From: Aerococcaceae bacterium DSM 111176
GTDB lineage: Bacteria; Bacillota; Bacilli; Lactobacillales; Aerococcaceae
Direction: 5' to 3'
DNA: 57,506 nt
NCBI GenBank assembly: GCA_015863215.1
Contig: JACBXN010000003.1
Location: 1 to 57,506, forward strand
Shown here: in pieces, positions 19,511 to 27,739 of the stretch
Layout: each line of letters opens with the position of its first letter
How positions within the stretch are numbered: the stretch's first letter is position 1
The notes under the pieces: model-generated
What the model saw: only the letters and a program-made list of their open reading frames with translations
Told to the model about the DNA's origin: nothing
Databases searched by the model: none
Program-made: the position numbers and the translations under genes

Positions 19511-19711
19511 ATGGCAGAAGGACGCGTAAAATGGTTTAACGCTGATAAAGGTTTTGGTTTTATCGAGCGTGAAGGAGAACCAGATGTATTCGCACATTTC
19601 TCAGCAATTCAAGGTGACGGTTTCAAGACTTTAGAAGAAGGTCAAGAGGTTACATTTGATATTGAAGAGGGCCCACGTGGCGCGCAAGCGGCTAACATCG
19701 TTAAGCAATAA
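19511..19711 (+). CDS. cold-shock protein (CspA family)
   Basis: 66 residues, a single OB-fold RNA chaperone. RNP1 KGFGFI at 14-19 and RNP2 VFAHF at 27-31 are intact, start [12 protein letters not shown] and end [13 protein letters not shown] are textbook. Strong AGAGGAGGAA ribosome site and biased codons point to high expression. Its 3' end and terminator appear to be partly duplicated downstream (see repeat cluster). Confidence 0.95.
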   Translation: MAEGRVKWFNADKGFGFIEREGEPDVFAHFSAIQGDGFKTLEEGQEVTFDIEEGPRGAQAANIVKQ

Positions 19712-19724
19712 TTTAAATTTTGAA

Positions 19725-19753
19725 AGGTACTGACTTTGCGTCGGTGCCTTTTT
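19725..19753 (+). terminator. terminator after csp
   Basis: AGGTACTGAC / GTCGGTGCCT hairpin followed by TTTTT. A near-identical copy recurs at 20254-20283. Confidence 0.85.
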
Positions 19754-19780
19754 AATTATGTGCGAGTAATAACTAGATTT

Positions 19781-20240
19781 ATGATGAATAGTATTTATTC
19801 GTTTAGGTAGTTTTATTCCCGCATGTGAGACTGTAAGCCACTGAAGTGGCAACATTCTCAGCAGCTAACATTGTAAAATTATAATTCGCAATGAAATTAT
19901 AATTTGTAATATAATGATGTTTGTTGAAATAAATCAATTTGCGTTGGATATCTAACTTTATGACGATTTGTAGAAAATCGTTTGAGTAGAGATATTCCCG
20001 CATGTGAGACTGTAAGCCACTGAAGTGGCAACATTCTCAGCAGCTAACATTGTTAAGTTATAATTCGTAGAGAAATTATAATTGCAATACAACGATGTTT
20101 GTTTTGATTATTAAAAGTGCGACGGGTATCAAAATTTATGATGATTTGTATTGATTCGTTTGAGTAGAATTATTCCCGCATGTGAGACTGTAAGCCACTG
20201 AAGTGGCAACATTCTCAGCAGCTAACATTGTAAAGCAATA
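19781..20240 (+). repeat. three tandem 178-bp repeats with structured core downstream of csp
   Basis: A conserved 62-bp core beginning TATTCCCGCATGTGAGACTG occurs at 19814, 19993 and 20171 (periods 179 and 178). The core folds as GAGA..TCTC around GCCACT-ga-AGTGGC. After the core comes AGCTAACATTGT(A/T)AA, which echoes the last codons of csp (GCTAACATCGTTAAGCAATAA), and the third copy is followed by a second csp-like terminator. Copies are AT-rich outside the core. No credible reading frame is present. This fills most of the gap between csp and mreB. Confidence 0.9.
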
Positions 20241-20253
20241 ATTAATTTTATGT

Positions 20254-20283
20254 AAGGTACTGACTTAGGTCGGTGCCTTTTTA
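20254..20283 (+). terminator. second csp-type terminator
   Basis: AAGGTACTGAC-tta-GGTCGGTGCCTTT followed by TTA; a diverged copy of the csp terminator at the end of the repeat cluster. Confidence 0.75.
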
Positions 20284-20504
20284 TTTTGCGCAAAATGTGA
20301 CTGTCCTCACAGCTAATGGGAATTCAAATCTACTCAAATATATTTTGTTATGAGACGAGGCATGACTTTGGCTCATTCTTTACTGTCCTACTTTGAATAT
20401 ACAGTGAATATTTAAAGAATCCCAAGGTTATGCTAGTCTTTCAAAGTAGGTTTTGATATAATATTTGAGTATATTGTCAATATTATTTGGAAAGGAGACT
20501 TCAC

Positions 20505-21527
20505 GTGGCTTTGTTTGGTAAACAATTAATCGCAATTGATTTAGGTACAACGAATACATTAATTGCCATTCATAAAAAAGGAATTGCACTTAGGGAGCCT
20601 TCTTTGATTGCAGTTAAAAAAGGGACTTCAGAAGTCGTGGCTTATGGAGATGAAGCATTAGATTTAGTAGGAAGGGTTTCGGATGATTACGAGGTAGTGC
20701 GTCCGATTCAGGAAGGTGTCATTGATAACTTCCAACTTACTAAGAAAATGCTCGCAACTTATATCATGAAAGCTTTAAAATCAACACGGGTTAACTGTGA
20801 AGTCGTTATTTCTGTTCCAAGTAATATTACAAAAGTTGAACGCAAGGCACTTGTGGATGTTTTAAGAGAAATGGGTATCCACCGCGCAATGATCGTGGAT
20901 GAAGTGACTGTTTCTGCATTGGGAATGGATATAGATATTACACAACCGATGGGGAAAATGGTCTTAAATATTGGTGGGGGGATGACTTCTGCTGGTATTT
21001 TGTCTTACAATGAAATTATCCAACACCATACATTTAAAGTTGGAGGCACTGATATGGATCAGGCCATTGTAGACCGCGTGCGTGAGCATTATAATTTAGT
21101 TATTAGTTTAGAAACTGCTGAAAAATTAAAATTAGCTTTAGGAACGGCTAAATATGAAAAACTGGATGAACAAGATGAAATGGAAGTGAGTGGACTTTCT
21201 GTTGCGACTGGCGTTCCTTCAACTGCACGAATTTCTGTGAAGGTCGTGTCTGGAGCAATTGATCGTCAAATTGACCGAATGGTTCAAGTTTGTAAGACAG
21301 TTTTAGAGACCATTCAACCAGAATTAGCCTCAGATATCTTAGATACGGGCATTTATATGACCGGAGGCGTTGCATTACTAAGACGCTTACCTGAAAGACT
21401 TCAGTCAGAGCTTGGATTAAAGGTCACTTTATCACAACATCCATTTGATGATGTGGTGAACGGAACCGTTAAACTACTGCAAGATTTGCGTGTAGAATCT
21501 AAACGTATTGAACGAAGTCGACGCTAA
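20505..21527 (+). CDS. mreB: MreB-like cell-shape actin homologue (divergent)
   Basis: Filament-forming ATPase that guides sidewall peptidoglycan synthesis. 340 residues: phosphate-1 loop DLGTTNT at 12-18, SVPSNITKVERKAL, and near the C-terminus MTGGVALLRRLPERL. I use the GTG start because AAAGGAGA precedes it. The longer TTG reading would place the ribosome site inside the gene. Two positions depart from the usual MreB: the phosphate-2 loop reads NIGGGMT (155-161) where DIGGGTT is typical, and the EEPFAAAIGAG region reads DEVTVSALGMD. Followed by mreC and mreD in one operon. Confidence 0.9.
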   Translation: MALFGKQLIAIDLGTTNTLIAIHKKGIALREPSLIAVKKGTSEVVAYGDEALDLVGRVSDDYEVVRPIQEGVIDNFQLTKKMLATYIMKALKSTRVNCEVVISVPSNITKVERKALVDVLREMGIHRAMIVDEVTVSALGMDIDITQPMGKMVLNIGGGMTSAGILSYNEIIQHHTFKVGGTDMDQAIVDRVREHYNLVISLETAEKLKLALGTAKYEKLDEQDEMEVSGLSVATGVPSTARISVKVVSGAIDRQIDRMVQVCKTVLETIQPELASDILDTGIYMTGGVALLRRLPERLQSELGLKVTLSQHPFDDVVNGTVKLLQDLRVESKRIERSRR

Positions 21528-21547
21528 ATATAGAAAGAGGATGTACA

Positions 21548-22393
21548 TTGTTAAATAATAAAAAATTAATTGTAGTCCTATTATCGGCGATTGCTGTTGT
21601 TTCGTTAATTTCATTTACATTGATTAACGGCTCAGGCAATGTCGTGACGGGAGCTGTCAATAACACAGGGGCTTGGATTGGACGAGTCTTTTCCAAACCA
21701 GTAAATGGTATTGTAACTTTCGTTGATTCCGTTGATAATTTGATGAATACATTTGAAGAAAATCAACATTTAAAATTAAAAATTGACGAAATTGATGAAC
21801 TACAAGTTCGTGTCGCTGATTTAGATACTGAGAATGAGCGTTTACGTCAAACATTAGATTTAAATCAAATCTTAAGTCAGTTTTCGATCACTAATGCCAC
21901 AGTTATTTCAAGAAATCCTGACCAATGGCAAGAGACATTAATGATTGACGTTGGGTCAAATCATAATGTTGAACGCGATATGGCGGTTATGGCTGGTAAT
22001 GGGTTAATTGGACGCGTTATTGAAGTAAACCCACAAAGTTCGAAGGTATTATTACTCACAACTCAACAAGATTCAGTGAGTAAAGTGTCTGCTCGTATTC
22101 AAACGGGTGATGACGGTAGTTCTGCTATCGGAATTATTGATTCATATGACGCAGCTAAAGGGCGTTATATGATGACTCAAGTCGATCCTGCTGCTGAAAT
22201 TGAAGAGGGAGAAATGGTAATTACCTCTGGTTTAGGTGGTGTTATCCCAAGTTCATTACTGATTGGTGAAGTGGCAGATTCATATATGGATGACCATGGA
22301 TTATCACAAATTGTAGAGATTGTTCCTGCTGGTGAAATGACAGATATTCGTTTCGTGACTGTTATCCACCAAGAAGGGCAGAGTGATGAATAA
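21548..22393 (+). CDS. mreC: rod shape-determining protein MreC
   Basis: 281 residues: an N-terminal membrane helix (about 5-25), a coiled coil (about 62-105, ENQHLKLKIDEIDEL...), and two beta-barrel domains ending GEMTDIRFVTVIHQ. It bridges cytoplasmic MreB to external wall enzymes. The only suitable start is TTG at 21548, 7-8 bp after AAAGAGG. The stop codon overlaps the mreD start. Confidence 0.92.
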   Translation: MLNNKKLIVVLLSAIAVVSLISFTLINGSGNVVTGAVNNTGAWIGRVFSKPVNGIVTFVDSVDNLMNTFEENQHLKLKIDEIDELQVRVADLDTENERLRQTLDLNQILSQFSITNATVISRNPDQWQETLMIDVGSNHNVERDMAVMAGNGLIGRVIEVNPQSSKVLLLTTQQDSVSKVSARIQTGDDGSSAIGIIDSYDAAKGRYMMTQVDPAAEIEEGEMVITSGLGGVIPSSLLIGEVADSYMDDHGLSQIVEIVPAGEMTDIRFVTVIHQEGQSDE

Positions 22394-22935
22394 TGATGGC
22401 TAACCGTTGGCAAAAATTAAGATGGACAATCCCGCTCATATTATTATTGACGACGATTATTGATGCCGCATTACCGGCGATTTTTCCAAGAGCATTCTTA
22501 GCTCAAAATCAAATTGTCGTTTCACATATTACGCTTTACTTTATTGTGATGTTTGCCTTTTATTTTAGAGATGATTGGATTCTATCTTATAGTTTTATTT
22601 TCGGACTATTTTACGATAGTTACAATACGACGATTCTTGGCTTAAATGCGATTATCTATTTTGTGATTGCCTATGCCGTTTTAAAGATGAAAAAGTATTT
22701 CCCGAAAAATGCGATTGTTAATATGATGCTATTTGTTGTGGCTGTTACGGTTTTAGATACTGTGGTGTATCTATTTTATAATCAAATCGGATTCAGCAAT
22801 ATGACGATGCTGACATATTTAACAACAAGGCTAGCACCTACTTTAATTTTTAATATTGTAGCGGCACTATTACTGCACTTCCCTAAGAATTGGATTTTAA
22901 ATTGGTTAGGCTGGGAAGATTATATTATTTTCTAA
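22393..22935 (+). CDS. mreD: rod shape-determining protein MreD
   Basis: 180 residues, very hydrophobic with about five membrane spans. The stretch FIFGLFYDSYNTTILGLNAIIYF is the conserved MreD region (split here as IFGLFYDS and LGLNAI). Its ATG overlaps the mreC stop (TAATG), and a second ATG follows directly, so the start may be 22396. Translational coupling with mreC is likely. Confidence 0.9.
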   Translation: MMANRWQKLRWTIPLILLLTTIIDAALPAIFPRAFLAQNQIVVSHITLYFIVMFAFYFRDDWILSYSFIFGLFYDSYNTTILGLNAIIYFVIAYAVLKMKKYFPKNAIVNMMLFVVAVTVLDTVVYLFYNQIGFSNMTMLTYLTTRLAPTLIFNIVAALLLHFPKNWILNWLGWEDYIIF

Positions 22936-22950
22936 CAAATCAAATTTTAA

Positions 22951-22979
22951 TTGACAAGTTCTAATCAACTTGTTAGAAT
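22951..22979 (+). promoter_or_regulatory. promoter of amino-acid transporter operon
   Basis: TTGACA (22951-22956), 17-bp spacer, TAGAAT (22974-22979); a near-consensus sigma-A promoter. Confidence 0.8.
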
Positions 22980-22985
22980 ACAACG

Positions 22986-23236
22986 TAAGTAAATATAAGT
23001 CGAAGATTAAGAGAGTAGATAATCAAACGAAACAGCGAGATTGGGTAGAGTGGAAGCCGATTGGAACTTTGATTATTGAACCGCACTTAGGAGACAAATG
23101 GGTGAATAGATAGCCTATTTCGCTAATCGCGTTAAAAATTTTGAGAGAATGTTTCTTGATGAAGCATTAAATAGAGTGGTACCGCGGATAACCCGTCTCT
23201 AATGCAAACTGAGTTTGTGTTAGAGACGGTTTTTTT
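22986..23236 (+). promoter_or_regulatory. T-box leader, probable arginine specificity (CGC)
   Basis: AGAGTGGTACCGCGG at 23173-23187 is the T-box sequence; the terminator CCGTCTCTAA...TTAGAGACGG-TTTTTTT ends at 23236. Aligning GAAC-NNN-ACTT as in the valS leader puts CGC (Arg) at 23082-23084. Specificity is inferred from this single alignment. It controls two binding-protein genes and a permease. Confidence 0.85.
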
Positions 23237-23263
23237 ATACAAAATTTTGAAAAGAGGAATAGT

Positions 23264-24082
23264 ATGCTAAATAAAATTAAAATAGGTATGGCTGCCATGG
23301 CCCTAAGTTTGGGGCTATTTGCCTCAACAGCACCCATCGAAGCTTTAACGATTGGAGAAATTCAAGAAAAAGGCGAGTTAATTGTTGGAACGAATGCAGA
23401 ATACCCACCAATGGAATGGGTTATTATTGAAGATGGTGAATCTAAAATTGTCGGTGTTGACGTTGAACTCGCTCAAGCGATTGCGGATGAGTTAGGTGTT
23501 GAAATGACTCTAGATAATCGTGCATTCGACGCACTAATACCAACACTACAGACACAAAAAGTAGATATTATCATCGCTGGTATGGCAGAAACGGAAGACC
23601 GTGCTAGAGTCGTTGATTTCTCAAATCCTTATTACAAAGGGGCTGGTGAAATGTCAGTCTTAAAGGAAAATAGCGATCAATATGAAACGATGGAAGATTT
23701 CAATGGTAAAACGGTAGGTGTTTTAAAAGGGTCTATCCAAGAAACTTACATCCGTGATAATCATCCAGAAATTGAAATGACGTCACTTGGTGGAACGGGA
23801 GAATTATTTGAAGCCATTCGTGCTAAACGTATCGACGGCGCATTAGTGGACACGATCCCAACGGGGCAATACTTAACACAATACGAGGATATCCAGCGTG
23901 TTGAAGGTATCCGTGTTGAAAATGATTCTGAAGGTAGTGCGGTCGCAACTCCTAAAGATAGTGAAGAATTAATTGCATTAATTAATGAAGTAATTGCTGA
24001 AAAACAAGAATCCGGTGAATTAGATGAGTGGTTTGACACTTACCTTGAATTATCTGGTAAGGAACTAGAACTGACTGAATAA
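23264..24082 (+). CDS. amino-acid ABC transporter substrate-binding protein 1
   Basis: 272-residue family-3 solute-binding protein: EYPPMEWV, GVDVELAQAIADELGVE, DALIPTLQTQKVDIIIAGM, DRARVVDFSNPYY, GVLKGSIQE, ALVDT are all in the usual order for polar amino acids (Arg/Gln/His/Cys). The signal peptide (to about residue 27) lacks a lipobox Cys, so it does not look like a lipoprotein. The Arg-type T-box suggests arginine as ligand. First gene of the operon. Confidence 0.9.
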   Translation: MLNKIKIGMAAMALSLGLFASTAPIEALTIGEIQEKGELIVGTNAEYPPMEWVIIEDGESKIVGVDVELAQAIADELGVEMTLDNRAFDALIPTLQTQKVDIIIAGMAETEDRARVVDFSNPYYKGAGEMSVLKENSDQYETMEDFNGKTVGVLKGSIQETYIRDNHPEIEMTSLGGTGELFEAIRAKRIDGALVDTIPTGQYLTQYEDIQRVEGIRVENDSEGSAVATPKDSEELIALINEVIAEKQESGELDEWFDTYLELSGKELELTE

Positions 24083-24151
24083 GTTATTTTGACTCTAAAG
24101 TTTTAAATTGTTATATTAAACGAATAAATTAATAGAAAGAAGGATGATCAA

Positions 24152-24796
24152 TTGGACATTATCCAAGAATACTGGTCCCTATTTATGAGCGGAGCATCTT
24201 ATACTGTAAGATTAGCCTTTTTCTCCGTTCTGATATCATTACCGATTGGTGCAATATTTGCATTAATGCGTATCTCAAATAATAAATTATTAAATAATTT
24301 CGCACGTATTTACGTTGAAATTATCCGTGGAACACCGTTATTAGTTCAAATTTATATTGTATATTTTGGTTTACCAATGATGGGCATTTACTTAGATGAC
24401 TTTGTTTCAGCAGTTCTGGCGATTACGATTAACTCAGTTGCTTATATGAGTGAAATCATTCGTTCGGGAATTCAATCGATTAATAAAGGTCAAATGGAAG
24501 CAGGGCGTGCCCTTGGTTTACCACGTTGGACTGTTTATACGAAAATTATTTTCCCGCAAGCCTTTAAGAATATCATTCCAACGATTGGAAATGAGTTTGC
24601 GGTATTAATAAAGGAAACATCAATTGTTTCAGTTTTAGGTATTAAAGACTTAATGTTTGCTTCAGATACTGTACGTGGAGCGACTTATACGACGTTTACA
24701 CCTTTATTATTTACGGCTTTAATTTACTTTATTTTGACATTTACCATTTCACAAGGCATGAATGCGTTAGAGAGACGTTTAGCGCGTTCAAATTAG
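24152..24796 (+). CDS. amino-acid ABC transporter permease
   Basis: 214 residues, about five membrane spans, HisM/GlnP type. The EAA loop reads EAGRALGLPRWTVYTKIIFP (about 114-133), which normally docks the ATPase. It starts at TTG after GAAGGATG. It has only a permease domain (no fused binding domain). No ATP-binding gene is in the operon or window, so it must borrow one encoded elsewhere. Confidence 0.92.
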   Translation: MDIIQEYWSLFMSGASYTVRLAFFSVLISLPIGAIFALMRISNNKLLNNFARIYVEIIRGTPLLVQIYIVYFGLPMMGIYLDDFVSAVLAITINSVAYMSEIIRSGIQSINKGQMEAGRALGLPRWTVYTKIIFPQAFKNIIPTIGNEFAVLIKETSIVSVLGIKDLMFASDTVRGATYTTFTPLLFTALIYFILTFTISQGMNALERRLARSN

Positions 24797-24812
24797 AAAG
24801 GAATCAATTATT

Positions 24813-25637
24813 ATGAAAAAATTAGTTAAATTATTTATGGCTTTAGCTGCACTATTTATTGCAGTATCACCATTATCAGCTTCAGCACAACGTTCATTAG
24901 AAGACATCCAAGAAGATGGCAAAATCATCATGGCCACTTCAGCTGACTTCCCACCATTTGAATGGACAATTATGGAAGATGGCGAAGCGAAAATTGTAGG
25001 GATTGACCCAGACTTAGCGCAAAAGATTGCCGATGAACTTGGTGTTGAATTAGAAATTCAAGATACATCATTTGAATCATTAGTAACACAAGTTCAAACA
25101 GGTCGTGCTGACTTTGCTGCAGCAGGTATGTCTTACAACCCTGACCGTGAAAATGTAGTAAGTTTCTCAGATATTTACTATGAAACAACAACATCTTTCG
25201 TAATTAACAATGACAATGCAGATCAATTCACTGTTCAAGAAGACTTCAACAATGCTAAAATCGGCGTTCAAAAAGGAACAATCCAAGAAGAATTAGCAAA
25301 CGATACTTTCCCAGACGCTGAAGTTGTTTCAATGAACAAAAACGGCGACTTAGTGGAAGCATTAAAAACGGGCCGTATTGATGCGGTTATGATGGATACA
25401 ATCGTAGTGAGTGAATTCGTTGCACAAAACGAAGACGAAATCCAACCAGTCGCAGATTTAGAAATCAAACTTGATGACGATGGTTTCGCGATGATCACAA
25501 ATAAAGCGAACGAAGACTTATTAGCAGTCATTAACGAAGTCTTAAACGAAGCACTTGAATCTGGTGAAGTTGAAGAAATTATCGAGAAAAACATTGAATT
25601 AAACGCTTCTGGAGCAGAAGATACAGAAGAAGAGTAG
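24813..25637 (+). CDS. amino-acid ABC transporter substrate-binding protein 2
   Basis: 274-residue family-3 solute-binding protein, similar in layout to the first one: DFPPFEWTIMEDGEAKIVG, GIDPDLAQKIADELGVE, MSYNPDRENVVSFSDIYY, IGVQKGTIQEEL. The signal peptide ends ASA-QR and again has no lipobox Cys. Codons are more optimised than in protein 1, hinting at stronger expression. Two different binding proteins feeding one permease is plausible. Ends in an acidic tail (GAEDTEEE). Confidence 0.9.
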   Translation: MKKLVKLFMALAALFIAVSPLSASAQRSLEDIQEDGKIIMATSADFPPFEWTIMEDGEAKIVGIDPDLAQKIADELGVELEIQDTSFESLVTQVQTGRADFAAAGMSYNPDRENVVSFSDIYYETTTSFVINNDNADQFTVQEDFNNAKIGVQKGTIQEELANDTFPDAEVVSMNKNGDLVEALKTGRIDAVMMDTIVVSEFVAQNEDEIQPVADLEIKLDDDGFAMITNKANEDLLAVINEVLNEALESGEVEEIIEKNIELNASGAEDTEEE

Positions 25638-25649
25638 TTACATTAATTA

Positions 25650-25684
25650 AACGTCCTGATGAGATAAATCGGGGCGTTTTTTTA
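25650..25684 (+). terminator. terminator of transporter operon
   Basis: AACGTCCTGAT / ATCGGGGCGTT stem (one G-T and one mismatch) followed by TTTTTTT. Confidence 0.8.
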
Positions 25685-25801
25685 TTAATGAGAATTAAAT
25701 GAGCGGGCATTATAACTCATATTATTGCTGATATATCAGATTTATATCAAAATACGAAGAAATATTTATAATATAAAAATGAGAAAAAGATTAAAAATAA
25801 G

Positions 25802-25830
25802 TTGCTTTAAAATTATAGCTGTGTTAAATT
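25802..25830 (+). promoter_or_regulatory. promoter of leader-livJ transcript
   Basis: TTGCTT (25802-25807) and TAAATT (25825-25830), 17-bp spacer, placing the transcript start about 25 bp before the leader peptide. Confidence 0.5.
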
Positions 25831-25862
25831 AGTATCAATCATTAATCAAGGGGGAAATTCAA

Positions 25863-25904
25863 ATGCGTAAATTCAATAGTTTATTATTAATTATTATTGA
25901 GTAA
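25863..25904 (+). CDS. leader peptide MRKFNSLLLIIIE (Leu/Ile attenuation)
   Basis: A 13-codon frame with a strong ribosome site (AAGGGGGAAA) reads M-R-K-F-N-S-L-L-L-I-I-I-E-stop. Three consecutive Leu (TTA) and three Ile (ATT) codons in front of a branched-chain amino-acid transporter gene are the signature of a ribosome-stalling leader. It is too short for routine gene callers. Confidence 0.85.
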   Translation: MRKFNSLLLIIIE

Positions 25905-25983
25905 GGACTTTAATCTTTAAGTAGATAAAAGTCCTATTCGCATTCGAGTGGGCATCCAAGCCACTCACTGAGTGGCTTTTTTA
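25905..25983 (+). promoter_or_regulatory. transcription attenuator of livJ-type gene
   Basis: Four mutually exclusive hairpins follow the leader stop codon: 1:2 GGACTTT (25905-25911) with AAAGTCC (25928-25934); 2:3 GTCCTATTCG (25931-25940) with CGAGTGGGC (25945-25953); 3:4 GAGTGG (25946-25951) with CCACTC (25961-25966); and the terminator 4:5 AAGCCACTC (25958-25966) with GAGTGGCTT (25970-25978) followed by TTTTTT. A ribosome stalled on Leu codons leaves 1:2 free to form, so 3:4 prevents the terminator. A ribosome at the stop codon covers strand 1, so 2:3 forms and transcription ends. Confidence 0.8.
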
Positions 25984-26016
25984 ATTAATGAAAATTTAGA
26001 AAGTGGGTATTATATC

Positions 26017-27195
26017 ATGGATTTTAAAAAAGTATTTGTTAAGGCAGTAGCGGGGTTAACGCTAGCAGGTTCATTAGTTCAAGCAGCACCATTAGCTGTA
26101 TCAGCACAAGAAGGAGATCCAATCGTTATTGGTTCTAACTATGAATTATCAGGTTATGCATCTTCTTACGGTGTAGCATTAACAGAAGGAACTGAATTAG
26201 CGGTTGAACATATCAACGAGCAAGGTGGAATTTTAGGACGCCCAGTTGAATTAAATTCAATCGACAACAAATCAGACAAAACTGAAACAGCATCAGTAGC
26301 TACGCGTATGGTTGAAGAAGGCGTAGATGCGATCGTTGGTCCTGCAGCAACAGACGTTGTTAACGCAGCAAAACCAATCTATGATGAAGGTGGAGTTACA
26401 ACAATTATTCCAGCAGCTACAGCAGATGACACAACTTTCCGTGAAGATGGATCAGTTATCGAAAACTTATATCGTTTAGCATTTACTTATACATATCAAG
26501 CCAACGCAGCAGCACGTTACTCATTCAATGAAATGGGCGCTACGAAAGCAGTTGTATTAACAGATACATCTAACGACTACTCAACAGGTCAAGCAGAACC
26601 ATTCAAAGCTGAATTTGAACGTTTAGGTGGAGAAATTGTTACTGAAGAATTCTACACAAGTGGTGAGCAAGACTTCTCAGCAATCGTAACAAACTTATTA
26701 GCACAAGATTTTGACGTAATCTACATGCCTGCATTCTATACTGAAGGTGGATTATTCCTTAAACAAGCTCGTGAAATGGGTGTAGCTCAACCATTATTCT
26801 CAGGGCACGGATTCGCGACTGATACATTAGTAGAATTAGCTGGACCTCAAAACGCAACAGAGGTTTACTATACATCTCAATTCTTCCCAGGTGCTGAAGA
26901 CGAGCAATCTCAAGCATTCGTTGCAGCTTATGAAGAGAAATATAACAAAACACCAGATACATTCGCAGCATTCGGTTATGACTCAGTATTCGTAATCGCT
27001 GAAGCAATGGAACGTGCTGGAAGCACAGACTACGAAGCAGTTTCTGCTGAAATTGCAAACACTGAATTACCTGCATTAACAGGTACAATTCAATTTGACG
27101 AAAACCACAACCCTTCAAACAACGCGCCAATGCGTAAAATGGTTGACGGTGAAATCGTTGATACATTCGAAGTTGACGGTAGCCCAGCAGAATAA
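26017..27195 (+). CDS. livJ: branched-chain amino-acid ABC transporter substrate-binding protein
   Basis: 392 residues, type-I periplasmic-binding fold (LivJ family): IGSNYELSGYASSYG, LAVEHINEQGGILGRPVEL, TRMVEEGVDAIVGPAATDV, AVVLTDTSNDYS, DAIYMPAFY-like region and FGYDSVFVIAEAME. I start at the ATG at 26017 (weak GAAAGTGG ribosome site); the longer frame runs back into the attenuator. The signal peptide ends AVSA-QE without a lipobox Cys. Permease and ATPase genes are absent next to it. Very strong codon bias suggests abundant protein. Regulated by the Leu/Ile attenuator. Confidence 0.9.
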   Translation: MDFKKVFVKAVAGLTLAGSLVQAAPLAVSAQEGDPIVIGSNYELSGYASSYGVALTEGTELAVEHINEQGGILGRPVELNSIDNKSDKTETASVATRMVEEGVDAIVGPAATDVVNAAKPIYDEGGVTTIIPAATADDTTFREDGSVIENLYRLAFTYTYQANAAARYSFNEMGATKAVVLTDTSNDYSTGQAEPFKAEFERLGGEIVTEEFYTSGEQDFSAIVTNLLAQDFDVIYMPAFYTEGGLFLKQAREMGVAQPLFSGHGFATDTLVELAGPQNATEVYYTSQFFPGAEDEQSQAFVAAYEEKYNKTPDTFAAFGYDSVFVIAEAMERAGSTDYEAVSAEIANTELPALTGTIQFDENHNPSNNAPMRKMVDGEIVDTFEVDGSPAE

Positions 27196-27222
27196 TCATC
27201 AACTAAAAAACTCCTAATTTTT

Positions 27223-27254
27223 AACTAGTCATAGCGATATGGCTAGTTTTTTTA
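27223..27254 (+). terminator. terminator after livJ
   Basis: AACTAG-t-CATA-gcga-TATG-g-CTAGTT hairpin followed by TTTTT. Confidence 0.85.
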
Positions 27255-27367
27255 TTTGGATTTGGATGGGGATTTGAAAAGGATGCAAAAAATTGTATCC
27301 CCACCACTTCAAAGCTTAACTTGAATCAAGGTGAAATTGGTCGTAGCTTATAAATCACACTTCGGTC

Positions 27368-27503
27368 CTAGCATCCAGGCTACAAACTAAGGGATCAAAA
27401 AGAAAGAGTCGCGTCCGCGACTCTACTTCATTTTAGATGTAGCTTTTAGGACGTGCCTAAAAGCATCTTAGCTGTAAGGAAGTCAATTTCTGAAGAAATT
27501 GAC
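27368..27503 (+). repeat. modular dispersed element, copy 2 (A-B-C)
   Basis: Module A AGAGTCGCGTCCGCGACTCT (27405-27424), module B GCTTTTAGG-acgtg-CCTAAAAGC (27442-27464), module C GTCAATTTC-tgaa-GAAATTGAC (27482-27503). Gaps between modules are 17 bp each. The left flank TAGCATCCAGGCTACAAAC and GGGATCAAAAAGAAAG is shared with copies 3 and 7, so the element probably starts near 27368. Confidence 0.87.
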
Positions 27504-27562
27504 CACTGCATTTAAATCCCTTGAGATGGCGTAAGTTTTAAAGGGTAGATATTAAACAGCGA

Positions 27563-27699
27563 TGGCAGAACTTTTGAATCTAGGGGAGGATTTGCCATTA
27601 TTAGGAGAGATACTGGCAAATCTTCGATTCATAGACATAGTTTTGCCATTATTTAGCATTTAACTGGCAAAACATCAGAGTTGAACTGAAGTTCTGCCA
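27563..27699. repeat. inverted-repeat array 2 (three units, 51-bp period)
   Basis: TGGCARA arms at 27563, 27614 and 27665 and TYTGCCA arms at 27591, 27642 and 27693 give three units of exactly 51 bp with spacing 7-21-7-16. The outermost arms are an 11-bp perfect pair (TGGCAGAACTT / AAGTTCTGCCA), so both ends have changed together. Lies in the convergent gap between livJ and kdgT. Confidence 0.87.
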
Positions 27700-27739
27700 G
27701 TATGCCGATTTATATCAGATATGGAATGCTTTTTAAATC

